A DNA stretch of 64,000 nt. Source: Methanobacteriota archaeon. Lineage in GTDB: Archaea; Methanobacteriota; Methanobacteria; Methanobacteriales; Methanobacteriaceae. Shown piece by piece: positions 34,558 to 43,527 of the stretch. The notes below the pieces were generated by a model that saw nothing but the letters and a program-made list of their open reading frames with translations, had not been told where the DNA came from and ran no database searches. Where the stretch lies: positions 1-64,000 of the forward strand of contig JAEZKE010000095.1 of NCBI GenBank assembly GCA_023436175.1, read 5' to 3'. The translations under genes were made by a program, and so were the position numbers. Every line of letters begins with the position of its first letter. Position 1 is the stretch's first letter.

Positions 34558-35169
34558 TTATGTTCTTGAATAATCATTGAAACATGGAATACACACTATG
34601 TTACCATTTTCTACTCGTGCCCTGTGCTCTGCTACCAGTTCACCACACTTAGCACATTTAACTGATTGGAATATCCTGGCTTCTTCAGGAATTTCAATTT
34701 TAACATGTTCTATTTTGAATAATTCATCATCTGGCATGTCAAGGATATCAAAAGATGCTTTATTTTTCTTTTCTTCAAATTTTGATCTTTCTTCTTCACT
34801 GGCAGATCCAGAAAAAGCTTTTTCTCTAATTTCAGCAAATTCAGGGTCAATTTCATCTATACTTTTCTTTAAAGATAAACGTAAAGTGTCCCCGGTTTTC
34901 CTGTTTACAAATGAATACACATTTTTTCCATGATCTTTAAATATTAAATTTCCTTTACCCATAGTACATCCTGTTACGACCTGTATTGCATCAACACTGC
35001 AGCTGTCGTTTTCCACAATAGCAAGGAACTCTTCATCTATTGCTCTATCTGAACCAAGCTCTTTTATGGCTATTTCTGATACACGGTACCCTATAGCTGT
35101 CCCTGGACAAACATGACCATGAAACTTAGTTACTTCTGAAAATGGTAATATCTGCATTGACTCTCCCAT
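34558..35169 (-). CDS. FmdE/FwdE-like protein with C-terminal zinc ribbon
   Basis: About 203 residues. The FmdE family core shows FHGHVCPGTAIGYRVSEIAI (about 14), DSCSVDAIQVVTGCTMGKGN (about 52) and FKDHGKNVYSFVNRKTGDTL; the C-terminus is a zinc ribbon with CAKCGE and CIPCF. The family was first described beside formylmethanofuran dehydrogenase genes, but many members occur with metal transport genes and its reaction is unknown. GGTGAT lies three bases before the ATG. It sits between the CooC-like gene and binding-protein copy 2. A GTAATACTT motif lies 11 bp upstream, so it is probably in the same metal regulon. Confidence 0.9.
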   Translation of the reverse strand: MGESMQILPFSEVTKFHGHVCPGTAIGYRVSEIAIKELGSDRAIDEEFLAIVENDSCSVDAIQVVTGCTMGKGNLIFKDHGKNVYSFVNRKTGDTLRLSLKKSIDEIDPEFAEIREKAFSGSASEEERSKFEEKKNKASFDILDMPDDELFKIEHVKIEIPEEARIFQSVKCAKCGELVAEHRARVENGNIVCIPCFNDYSRT

Positions 35170-35179
35170 ATTATCACCT

Positions 35180-35188
35180 GTAATACTT
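35180..35188 (-). promoter_or_regulatory. GTAATACTT motif upstream of the FmdE-like gene
   Basis: GTAATACTT at 35180-35188, in the 156-bp gap between the FmdE-like and CooC-like genes. It matches motifs in the promoters of the ABC binding proteins, flavin reductase, nikM and DUF2162. Its close position to the start would block initiation or a short leader. Confidence 0.45.
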
Positions 35189-35325
35189 TTATTTTTTAGA
35201 TTATTGAAAAAAGAATATATTTCAAGCTACCTTATAAATTTGTCGATTAAGTAAAAAAGATAGAAGAAGCTGTTATCTCCTATAACCAGGAAATATTAAA
35301 AGCATAACACTATAAGCCCCTATAT

Positions 35326-36099
35326 TTATGTAATGCCAGCTATCAGCTTATCCAGCTCTTCCATTGCGGAAGGCATGTTTAACTGTTCGCCATGAAGGTT
35401 TATCTGGGCAAGGGTGGACGAATAGGGTAGGGTGCCTTTAATTGTTATGTTTTTTACAGCCATCATCTCTTCTAAAATTAGCCTTGTTTTCTCATCGACC
35501 TTATTTAAAACAACACCAAAATTTTTCCCTGTTTCTTCAGTTAATTTGGCTGCTTTTTCAGTTAATAAAACAGCGTCGTTAGAAGGATCAACCACCATCA
35601 AAACTGAATCTGCACCTTCTATTATTCCCCTTCCAAAATGTTCTACTCCTGCTTCAGTATCTATTAAAACCCACTGACCTTTTTCTACCGCCAGGTGGTT
35701 CAGGAAATCCCGCGCTATAGCACCCATAGGACATGCACATCCTTCAAGGGTGTGTTCAATTTTTCCTATCTGAATTAAAGCTAGATCCCCATTCCAGCTG
35801 ACAAATTCTGGTGATAGACTATTCAAGTCAGAGTTTTCCATGAAAAATTCTGCCTGCTCGTTTTTTTCTTCTTTAATTTGAGCCATTAGCTTGTCCATTA
35901 CAGCAGGTTTACCTCCCAAATAATCCATAAGGGTCTTTTCTGCGGGTTCAACTCCCAGCATTGACCCTAAACCCAAATTAGATTCATCTGAATCTACTAC
36001 TAAAACTGTTTTCCCCTGTTCTTTAAGCTCTTTGGCCATTAAAGTCACTAAAGTACTTTTTCCGCAACCGCCTCTTCCACTAATAACGATCTTTGGCAT
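35326..36099 (-). CDS. CooC-like nickel-binding maturation ATPase
   Basis: A 257-residue MinD/CooC-class P-loop ATPase. Deviant Walker A GRGGCGKSTL (residue 7), VVDSDESNLGLGSMLG (about 35) and the switch region VLIDTEAGVEHFGRG (about 147). The pair of cysteines in LEGCACPMGAI (about 125) matches the CxC that binds nickel between subunits of CooC, which loads nickel into CO dehydrogenase. No CODH genes lie here. The flavin reductase gene ends 15 bp upstream, so the two are co-transcribed. A role in nickel handling fits the transport genes nearby (inference). Confidence 0.85.
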   Translation of the reverse strand: MPKIVISGRGGCGKSTLVTLMAKELKEQGKTVLVVDSDESNLGLGSMLGVEPAEKTLMDYLGGKPAVMDKLMAQIKEEKNEQAEFFMENSDLNSLSPEFVSWNGDLALIQIGKIEHTLEGCACPMGAIARDFLNHLAVEKGQWVLIDTEAGVEHFGRGIIEGADSVLMVVDPSNDAVLLTEKAAKLTEETGKNFGVVLNKVDEKTRLILEEMMAVKNITIKGTLPYSSTLAQINLHGEQLNMPSAMEELDKLIAGIT

Positions 36100-36114
36100 G
36101 ACAATACTTCCCGT

Positions 36115-36762
36115 TTATTTACCTGCATCAGGTACTTCTCTTTTTTCATACATCCATGAAAGAGGGTCTTTACCATCTTCAAACATAGCCCCATAAGGTT
36201 CAAATTTATCAATGCTCTTAACAGTGCAAAAATGCATTCCCCTGTCTGATTCAGTCATCATTAATGGTTTAGCCTTTTCTAAATCCCATGAACCATCCTC
36301 ATGGTTGTAGACATCATCATCTATCTCCAGATGTACTACTTTACCCATAATCAGTAAATAAGGCACACCATTATACTCTTCTTCGTGCATACTGTGGAGT
36401 TTGCATTCCATCCACGCGTAGCAGCCTTCAATTCCAGGCGCTTGGACTTTTGTAGAAGGTCTTTCTTTTAAATCTGCCAGTTCAAATTCATTAACATCGA
36501 AAGGAACATGCGATGCTGTTGGCATCACCTTATCTGCCATGTCAGCGCCAGGCATGTTAATAACAAATTCTTCTGTGCTTTTAATGTTAACAAATGTATC
36601 TCTCATTTTCGCTGAAGCCACGCAAATCAGGTCAAAGGGGCGTAAAATAGGCATAATACATGAATAAGGTGCTATATTCCTTACCCCATCTTCACTAACT
36701 GTAGAAATAAATGATACCGGCAATGGTATCAGCGACTCTCTCTTAAAATTTTCCAATATCAT
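36115..36762 (-). CDS. Flavin reductase-like (flavoredoxin) FMN-binding protein
   Basis: About 215 residues with the FMN-binding split-barrel of flavin reductases and flavoredoxins: PVSFISTVSEDGVRNIAPYS (about 12), FDLICVASAKMRDTFVNIKS (about 44) and EFVINMPGADMADKVM. The start is set at 36762 because GGTGGT lies three bases before this ATG; an upstream ATG at 36795 has no such signal. It is first in the run with the CooC-like gene. A GTATTAC motif and TATA-like sequence lie upstream. It may supply electrons for metal or tetrapyrrole reduction (speculative). Confidence 0.87.
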   Translation of the reverse strand: MILENFKRESLIPLPVSFISTVSEDGVRNIAPYSCIMPILRPFDLICVASAKMRDTFVNIKSTEEFVINMPGADMADKVMPTASHVPFDVNEFELADLKERPSTKVQAPGIEGCYAWMECKLHSMHEEEYNGVPYLLIMGKVVHLEIDDDVYNHEDGSWDLEKAKPLMMTESDRGMHFCTVKSIDKFEPYGAMFEDGKDPLSWMYEKREVPDAGK

Positions 36763-36790
36763 ATTACCACCATTACTCCTTAGATTTTCA

Positions 36791-36830
36791 CCCATATAAA
36801 TATTAGCTTTTTATTAGATAGTATTACTAA
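36791..36830 (-). promoter_or_regulatory. Promoter of the flavin reductase-CooC unit
   Basis: On the minus strand a TATA-like AATATTTATATGGG (plus-strand 36791-36803) lies about 30 bp from the ATG, with GTATTAC (36821-36827) directly upstream of it. The motif is shared with other metal-related promoters in the window. Confidence 0.5.
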
Positions 36831-37081
36831 CTTAGCAAAGTTCAACTGAAATTTATTACCATTTCTAACTAAAATGTTGGCTTATTAATTAAAATAAATA
36901 AATTTACAGATTTTAAAATTAAAATAAAGATTTTTAAGCTTAAAAATTAATTTTTGTATACCACAGAGTATAAATTACCACATAAACAATTAAATTAATA
37001 AAAATAATATCTTATCATGAATTAAGAAATAAGGGGAAATTACACTAAATAACCTTAAAAATAAATAAAAGAGGTAAATTA

Positions 37082-37906
37082 ATGCTTGCAAAAAGAATTA
37101 TACCATGCCTTGACTGTGATTTAAACGTGCCGCATGGACGGGTTGTAAAAGGGGTTGAATTCAAGCAAATTCGATATGCTGGAGAGCCTGTCGACCTTGC
37201 GACTCGTTACTATGAAGAAGGTGCAGATGAAATTGTATTTTTAGATATTACAGCATCTCATGAGCGCCGAGAAACCATGACTGATGTTATTAAAGCCACC
37301 ACAGAAAATGTATTTGTCCCAATTTGCGTGGGCGGGGGGATAAGAAAACCAGCAGACTATGTTAACATGCTTAAGGCCGGTGCTGATAAATGTTCTACAA
37401 ACACCGCTGCTATTCACAATCCAGATCTTATCAACGAAGCTTCAAAAGTTGTGGGTTCACAGGCATGTGTAATCGGGATAGATGCAAAGCGCCGTTACGT
37501 CGAAAATCCAAAAGAAAATGATGATAAAACCATCATTGAAACAGACAATGGCTACTGCTGGTTTGACTGCAGTATCTATGGAGGACGTGAATTTACCGGA
37601 ATTGATGCTATTTCATGGGCTATGGAATGTGAAGAACGTGGAGCAGGTGAAATTTTGCTGACCTCAATGGACCGCGACGGCACCAAAGATGGATATGATA
37701 ATTATCTTAACCGGGCCATAAGTGAAGCTGTAAATATCCCAGTTATTGCGTCTGGTGGTTGCGGAACTCCAGAGCATATTTATGATGCATTTGCTGTTGG
37801 TAAAGCGGATGCTGCCCTTGCAGCAAGTATTTTTCATTACAAAGAGTACCCTGTACGTGTTGTAAAGGAATATCTGAAAGAAAAAGGAATTCCTGTTAGA
37901 ATTTAA
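37082..37906 (+). CDS. hisF: Imidazole glycerol phosphate synthase cyclase subunit HisF
   Basis: A 274-residue TIM barrel that, with HisH, converts PRFAR and ammonia to imidazole glycerol phosphate and AICAR (histidine and purine pathways). Catalytic aspartates lie in MLAKRIIPCLDCD (D11/D13) and VIGIDAKRRY (about 137). Phosphate-binding loops appear in CVGGGIRKP and VIASGGCGTPEH. AGAGG precedes the ATG. It is a single gene, as histidine genes are scattered in methanogens. Slightly longer than bacterial HisF owing to an internal insert, typical of archaea. Confidence 0.96.
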   Translation: MLAKRIIPCLDCDLNVPHGRVVKGVEFKQIRYAGEPVDLATRYYEEGADEIVFLDITASHERRETMTDVIKATTENVFVPICVGGGIRKPADYVNMLKAGADKCSTNTAAIHNPDLINEASKVVGSQACVIGIDAKRRYVENPKENDDKTIIETDNGYCWFDCSIYGGREFTGIDAISWAMECEERGAGEILLTSMDRDGTKDGYDNYLNRAISEAVNIPVIASGGCGTPEHIYDAFAVGKADAALAASIFHYKEYPVRVVKEYLKEKGIPVRI

Positions 37907-38403
37907 TTTTGAGGAATTTAATTCATTAATCTCTATAAAATTAAACCTTATTAGGAAATTCCTTTATGATTTAATTTTTTGAGATGTAAAATATTTTCAA
38001 GTATTTTTTCAAAAGTAGAGTTTATCAAAATGTACATTTTTAATACAATTTAAATTTAAAGTTTTCACAATAAACAGTTAAATATAAACAAATGGCTCAT
38101 TAAATCAAAAATACGGATGTTTACGATCATTTTAATAATTATACTTCATATAATTATTTAAAACATTACAATTTAATTTTATATTTATATTTTAAGAATA
38201 AATAAAGCAAATAAAAGTATAAACTCATTTTTAGCCACTATTAAATAAGCGTGAATATATGAACTGATTTTTGGACCTTTTTTTAGCGGCATATTATTAA
38301 TAAGTTATTATTAATATATCGGAAAATTTAAAAGTCATATTCTCTATATCACAGTATTAACTAAAAATATTATACGCGGAGAAATTACGGGAAAGTGAGT
38401 TAA
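37907..38403. other. AT-rich intergenic region
   Basis: About 500 bp between hisF and the zinc-HEAT gene. I see only AT-rich sequence, TATA-like runs and oligo-T stretches that could stop hisF transcription. There is no supported gene, repeat or strong hairpin. Confidence 0.4.
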
Positions 38404-39330
38404 ATGAAAGGAGAACCTGATCTATATAATAGAATCAGTTCAGATGTAGCGGTTTGTGAACTAGAAAAACATGAGAATGTATCAAATCTTGAAATAATGG
38501 AGAGCATATCCTTTAATAGATGTATTATATGCGGTAAAATTATAGCACCCTGGGAAATTTACGACCATAAGTACTGTAAATATTGCTGTGATGTGATTAA
38601 ATCTGCAAAAGATAAGTCGTATGGTAAGTGCATTGAATGCAATAAATCTTTTCCTACATCCCAGCTTTATAAATTAAAATACTGTCCAGATTGTGCCGAA
38701 AAAATCCGTACATGTGAATGTTGTAACAGAGAATTCATTTTTGAGGATGAAAATTCATTCATTTGCCCACTATGCATAGATACATTATCTAAAGAATGCA
38801 TCAAATGTGGAAAAGACTTCATTCCAGAAGGTAGTTATAGTTATTTCTGTCCTTCCTGTTATAATGAATACCAAAGAAGTATGGAAATCCAAATCTTAAA
38901 AAATGTATCTCACCCTATAGAACTTTATAAATCACATGATGAAGAATCAACTGATTTTAATTCTTTAATTAATAATCTAAATGGTAACAATCCTGTTAAA
39001 CGAGCGCTTGCCCTGGAAACAGTATGTAACATTAAAAATAGAGATGCTTTACCAGTAGTAATTAGCGCCTTAAAAAATAGAGATATGAATATTAGATGGA
39101 AAGCAGCTAAATACCTGGGCCTTTCCAGGAACAAAGACGCTGTGAAACCTTTAATTGAGGCTTTAAAAGATGAAGAGTTTATTGTCAGGAATAATGCTAT
39201 TTGGAGTTTAGGCGAAATAGGGGACAAAAGAGCTATAAAGCCTTTAAATATGGTTTTAGAAGATGAAAACAAATATGTAAGATGTAGCGTGGAAGAAGCT
39301 GTTGAAAAAATAAGGAATAATGTAGGATAA
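38404..39330 (+). CDS. Multi-zinc-knuckle protein with C-terminal HEAT repeats
   Basis: A 308-residue protein. Residues 38-155 contain at least four consecutive Cys4-type knuckles (CIICGK/YCKYCC, CIECNK/YCPDC, CECCNRE/CPLC, CIKCGKD/FCPSC). Residues 180-305 form three to four PBS-lyase-type HEAT repeats (ALPVVISALKNRDMNIRWKA, VKPLIEALKDEEFIVRNNAI, IKPLNMVLEDENKYVRCSVE). Such repeats serve protein-protein contact. The combination suggests a scaffold or adaptor, but I recognise no specific function. GTGA precedes the ATG. A decayed HEAT gene lies at 54.7 kb. Confidence 0.75.
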   Translation: MKGEPDLYNRISSDVAVCELEKHENVSNLEIMESISFNRCIICGKIIAPWEIYDHKYCKYCCDVIKSAKDKSYGKCIECNKSFPTSQLYKLKYCPDCAEKIRTCECCNREFIFEDENSFICPLCIDTLSKECIKCGKDFIPEGSYSYFCPSCYNEYQRSMEIQILKNVSHPIELYKSHDEESTDFNSLINNLNGNNPVKRALALETVCNIKNRDALPVVISALKNRDMNIRWKAAKYLGLSRNKDAVKPLIEALKDEEFIVRNNAIWSLGEIGDKRAIKPLNMVLEDENKYVRCSVEEAVEKIRNNVG

Positions 39331-39552
39331 TCAAATTTAAGAAAAGTTACTATTTCCATCTAAGTAAACACGCCCCCTAAATGTAAATCAATTATTCTAT
39401 TTACATTTAATATATTAATAAACAGGTAACATCATACCCCCCCCTTAGACATATTAGGCCCCTACTACCCTATTTTTGAAAATATAACCATTAAATCAGT
39501 TATATTTCAAAATTACAAAAATAAATAAACATTAAACCAAAAATAAATAACC

Positions 39553-40143
39553 ATGAAAATTCGCTGTCCATGGGCCAAAGAAGACCCTTTAATGATCGAA
39601 TACCATGACAAAGAATGGGGCACTCCAGTTCACAATGATAATCTCCTCTTTGAGTTCCTGGTATTAGAAGGGGCACAAGCTGGTTTAAGCTGGATTACAG
39701 TGCTTAAAAAGCGTAGAAATTATCGTGAATCATTTGACAATTTCGATCCTATCAAAATTGCTCTTTATAACGAAGAAAAGATTGAAGAACTCATGAAGAA
39801 TCCCGGTATAATTCGCAACCGCCGCAAGATCACTGCTGCCATTACAAATGCAAAAGCCGTTTTAAAGATTCAAAAAGAATTTGGATCGTTCGACAGGTAT
39901 ATCTGGCAGTTTGTAGGTGGAAAACCAGTTCAAAACAAATGGAAAACTCCTGCAGATATGCCTTCTTTTACAATTGAATCTCAAGAGATGAGTTTAGACC
40001 TGAAAAAAAGAGGTTTCAAGTTTGTAGGGCCTACTATTTGTTATGCATTCATGCAAGCCGTAGGTATGGTTAATGACCATATTGTGGATTGTTTTAGACA
40101 CTGTGAAATTGAAAATGGAATTAAAAGGAATTTGATTATTTAA
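39553..40143 (+). CDS. tag: DNA-3-methyladenine glycosylase I
   Basis: A 196-residue base-excision repair enzyme that removes 3-methyladenine. Seen: the zinc-site Cys and His in MKIRCPWAKEDPLMIEYHDK and the C-terminal DHIVDCFRH, EWGTP, and the active-site Glu in LVLEGAQAGLSWITVL. Length is normal. No Shine-Dalgarno is visible, so it may be leaderless or weakly translated. It is convergent with the TMEM175-like gene (12 bp). It is the first of three different DNA glycosylases in 15 kb. Confidence 0.95.
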   Translation: MKIRCPWAKEDPLMIEYHDKEWGTPVHNDNLLFEFLVLEGAQAGLSWITVLKKRRNYRESFDNFDPIKIALYNEEKIEELMKNPGIIRNRRKITAAITNAKAVLKIQKEFGSFDRYIWQFVGGKPVQNKWKTPADMPSFTIESQEMSLDLKKRGFKFVGPTICYAFMQAVGMVNDHIVDCFRHCEIENGIKRNLII

Positions 40144-40155
40144 TTTTCCAAGTGA

Positions 40156-40767
40156 TTATAACTTATGTCCAATATATTCCAACGGGAAAATGAGTATATA
40201 CACTAACCCGCTCCAACTGGGGATTATAAAGGAAAGTACCAATGCCAAAATGGAAATGCATATAAAAATAGTTATATCTCTTTTAGTTAAAATTATATCT
40301 CTGGAATCTACTTTTTCGTGAACAAAACCACTTCGATTGGCATAGTGCCAGTTCAAATAAAGAAATACAGCTATTCCCAAATAGTTTAAGTTGGAAATAA
40401 AGTGAGCAATTGGAAATTGATCATATTTTCCCGTTAAAGAAGCCATAAATGGAACTAAAACTATGAAAAGCAGCCATACTATATTTATCCATAACATGAC
40501 AGTGTCTACATATTTTATCTTGTGAAAAATACGGTGCTGTATGGTCCAGAAGAAGGCCAGGAGAATAAAACTCATAACTAATGTATAAAAACTAGGTAAA
40601 ATACCATAAATAGCATTTTGAACAGCCATATTAGATAATGGGCCATTAACATCGGGGACAATTAATGTTAAAACTAATATGGTCATTGCAATAGCAAATA
40701 TGCCGTCCACTAAAGCTTCGATACGGTCAGTGGGCATATATTCAGTTAAATTTTCATAATCCATCAT
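40156..40767 (-). CDS. TMEM175/DUF1211 family potassium channel-like membrane protein
   Basis: A 203-residue protein with about six hydrophobic helices. The first helix carries the family motif RIEALVDGIFAIAMTILVLT (residues 17-36), in which the usual F-S-D is V-D-G, so the motif is partly altered. Prokaryotic members form tetrameric K+-leak channels. Shine-Dalgarno GGAG precedes the two adjacent ATGs. No operon partner. Confidence 0.85.
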   Translation of the reverse strand: MMDYENLTEYMPTDRIEALVDGIFAIAMTILVLTLIVPDVNGPLSNMAVQNAIYGILPSFYTLVMSFILLAFFWTIQHRIFHKIKYVDTVMLWINIVWLLFIVLVPFMASLTGKYDQFPIAHFISNLNYLGIAVFLYLNWHYANRSGFVHEKVDSRDIILTKRDITIFICISILALVLSFIIPSWSGLVYILIFPLEYIGHKL

Positions 40768-40963
40768 TAAAAACTCCTATTTTTGAATAATAACATTATA
40801 TATAAATTTAAAATAAATAATTAAATACTTATTGATGTTTAAGTAATCTACTATAATAATTTGGTCTATTTCTTATTATAGATGAAATTATATTTAAAAT
40901 GTTCAAATAACACGCTAATAGAGCTTAAGTAATATCATAGCAGTAAAATATCGAGAAGATAAT

Positions 40964-42346
40964 ATGAAAGACGAGAAGCCAGTACTAGGATTTGATAAAT
41001 TCCTGATGATGGCCCTTTTAAAAGAGGGTCCCCTAAATAAAGAGGAATTATGGGAAAAGACGATCCTATTTTTATCCCTGATCTGGTATCAGCAGTTACC
41101 TGGTAAGGGTCAGCCGTTAACTGAACAATTATTTTTCAGATTTTCCAGCATTCGTTCTAAATTAGAAGATGGAAGAGCTGATAAAGCCACCGGTTCTCCT
41201 GAAGAAGAGATGAAAAAGTTAGTTGAAAAAGGTTGGGTCAAATTAAATCAGGAAAACAAATATGAATTAATCAAAGAAGGTCTAAAAAATGCCGAAACGT
41301 TTAAGGAGCACATGGAAAAAAGTGCTTTATCAGCAGAGGGCGAGTTAACACCTTCAAGTACTGCCAAAAACACCACTTTTTTAGATGCATTCCTAGCTGT
41401 GCTCAAACTAGGTAGTGGTTTAGTAAGTGGTAGTGTTGGTTTGATAGCCGACGGTACAGATGCTACAATGGATACAATCGAGGCCATTCTAGTCTGGTTG
41501 GGAATTAAATATCATCGAGAGGATCTAAGTACTATTCTGGTTATAATAGGACTGTTTGTAGCTTCAATTAGTGTTTTATTTGATTCTGTTACCCACATAT
41601 TAGGAATATTAGGCGGGAATTCGGAGCCTATGGCTTTACCATTTTTAGTTATAGCTGTCGAAGGAATAGCTATATTAGCAGCGGTCTTTCTCTTTTATTA
41701 CCAGCGCTTTGTTGGAAAAGTCTCCAATAGCTTAACTTTAATATCCCAGTCTGTAGACTCTAAAAATCATATATTCATTGGCATTTCAGTTATTATAGGC
41801 GCTATTTTTGCCATTTATGGTATTTACTTCGTGGACGCTGTCATTGGATTATTTGTAGGGGCAGGTATCTTTAGAGATGCTGTGGGATTACTTAGAGAAG
41901 CCATTTCAGCTCAAAAGGGTGAAGAAGAGGATTATTCACAGGAATATAAACTGCCTTTGCAGGAATGCTGGGAAGAAAATAAATTAATGGCCTTCAGAAA
42001 CTGGATATTATATGCATTATGGGCAGAAGAGCTAAAAACACGCCCAGAAATTATATCATCTCTTAAGAGGGCTTTCCATCCGGATAACTACATTCCAGTA
42101 CTCAGTGAACTCAATGCGACATGTAAAGAACATTATGACTTTGAAGGGCAATTTGAAATTCTTATACACCCATTAAAAGATCATAAGCTTTTAATTATAG
42201 AGATTGAAGAAATTGAAAAGTATTCTTTAACTGAAAAAGGTGATAAACATCTGAAAAGTTTTTTAAACAATTTCAGATACTACGATGTGCACTACTCTGA
42301 TAGAATACTGTTAGCCATGACTCAGGATACAAAAATAAACCCGTGA
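40964..42346 (+). CDS. CDF-type cation-transporter domain between winged-helix-like ends
   Basis: A 460-residue protein of unusual build. Residues 1-120 are soluble and resemble a winged helix (FLMMALLKEGPLNKEELWEK, then EEMKKLVEKGWVKLNQENKY). Residues 135-325 form about six helices with the cation-diffusion-facilitator motif GSVGLIADGTDATMDTIEAI (about 157) and SQSVDSKNHIFIGISVIIGA (about 263), including the Asp residues of the metal site. Residues 330-460 are soluble again and end with YSLTEKGDKHLKSF, typical of a winged-helix C-terminal strand. It may be a transporter whose termini sense metal or partner proteins. The role is inferred; no such fusion is known to me. Confidence 0.7.
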   Translation: MKDEKPVLGFDKFLMMALLKEGPLNKEELWEKTILFLSLIWYQQLPGKGQPLTEQLFFRFSSIRSKLEDGRADKATGSPEEEMKKLVEKGWVKLNQENKYELIKEGLKNAETFKEHMEKSALSAEGELTPSSTAKNTTFLDAFLAVLKLGSGLVSGSVGLIADGTDATMDTIEAILVWLGIKYHREDLSTILVIIGLFVASISVLFDSVTHILGILGGNSEPMALPFLVIAVEGIAILAAVFLFYYQRFVGKVSNSLTLISQSVDSKNHIFIGISVIIGAIFAIYGIYFVDAVIGLFVGAGIFRDAVGLLREAISAQKGEEEDYSQEYKLPLQECWEENKLMAFRNWILYALWAEELKTRPEIISSLKRAFHPDNYIPVLSELNATCKEHYDFEGQFEILIHPLKDHKLLIIEIEEIEKYSLTEKGDKHLKSFLNNFRYYDVHYSDRILLAMTQDTKINP

Positions 42347-42618
42347 ATTAACAAATAGTCTTTAAATGCTAATTACAGACTTTAAAGAATCTCCAAATAC
42401 TTTTTAATTAATATAAAGAGTTCATAAACTCTGTTTCTATTTTTTTAATTACAACCTGATCTCTATCTAAACAGGCAAGTTTTAATTATTCTCTAACTTA
42501 TATCTTATAACTTATAAATTATAACTTGTTCATGCCTATTTTAAAATGTTTATTCAACAGAATATATACTGACTGAAGATCTCAAATTAATTCACTCATA
42601 TTATGGAGATAAACATCC

Positions 42619-43239
42619 ATGAAACTTGAAAGATCATTTTATGAGAGAGATACATTAGTTGTAGCTAAAGAATTATTAGGCTGTATTTTAGTTCATATAT
42701 CATCAGAAGGAATAACTAATGGAAGAATTGTAGAAACGGAAGCCTATATGGGTCCAGAAGATAAAGGTGCTCATTCTTACGGAGGTCGCCATACATCACG
42801 AATGGATCCACTGTATAAAACAGGTGGTTTTGCCTACATTTACCAGCTGCACGGATATAACTACTGCATTAACGTTGTAACACAGAAAAAAGATATACCT
42901 CAAGCAGTGCTTATTCGGGCATTAGAACCTGTGGAAGGTTTGGAATTAATGGCCCAACGTCGAAAGATAGATATCTCAGACAGCAGGAAAAGCAAGTTGA
43001 AGAATTTAACTAACGGACCTTCAAAGCTCTGCCAGGCAATGAATATCAATACATCTCTCAACGGAATTGATCTATGTGGAGATGAAGTTTTTATTACAAA
43101 TCAATCTGGTTTAAGGAGTAATGAAGAGATTATAGCTGCACCCAGAATTCATATTGACTATGCAGAGGAGTACAGGGATAAATTATGGAGATTTTTGCTC
43201 CGGGGAAATGCATTTGTGAGTAAAGGTTATAAAGGTTGA
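42619..43239 (+). CDS. mpg: 3-methyladenine DNA glycosylase, AAG/MPG type
   Basis: A 206-residue repair enzyme that excises alkylated and deaminated purines. Seen: SFYERDTLVVAKELLGCILV at the start, catalytic Glu in RIVETEAYMGPEDKGAHSYG (about 37), AYIYQLHGYNYCINVV (about 74), AVLIRALEP and TNGPSKLCQAM. Length is normal. GGAGAT lies upstream. It is single, downstream of the CDF-fusion gene. A weak hairpin CCTAAT/ATTAGG near 43293-43312 could mark its end. Confidence 0.95.
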   Translation: MKLERSFYERDTLVVAKELLGCILVHISSEGITNGRIVETEAYMGPEDKGAHSYGGRHTSRMDPLYKTGGFAYIYQLHGYNYCINVVTQKKDIPQAVLIRALEPVEGLELMAQRRKIDISDSRKSKLKNLTNGPSKLCQAMNINTSLNGIDLCGDEVFITNQSGLRSNEEIIAAPRIHIDYAEEYRDKLWRFLLRGNAFVSKGYKG

Positions 43240-43527
43240 AACTTTAAAATGGTCTTATTCATACGAAAATCAATTTCTATTAGATATATCCCCCTAATCT
43301 TGCTCTAATTAGGTTTATATTTCAATATCACCATTTTAAAAATTTCATCAATATATACTACTTTTTATAGGAAGGTGCAAAAGTTTTTTAAACTGAAAAT
43401 TTATAATTTGACTCAAGAGAAGTTGATTTAAGCTATTATAATCAGCTCTTTTAAATTATAAAAAAAAGGAAAATACAGTTACTTATGCTCTTAACTGCAA
43501 AAGCATAGTATTAAGGAGCATTACAAC

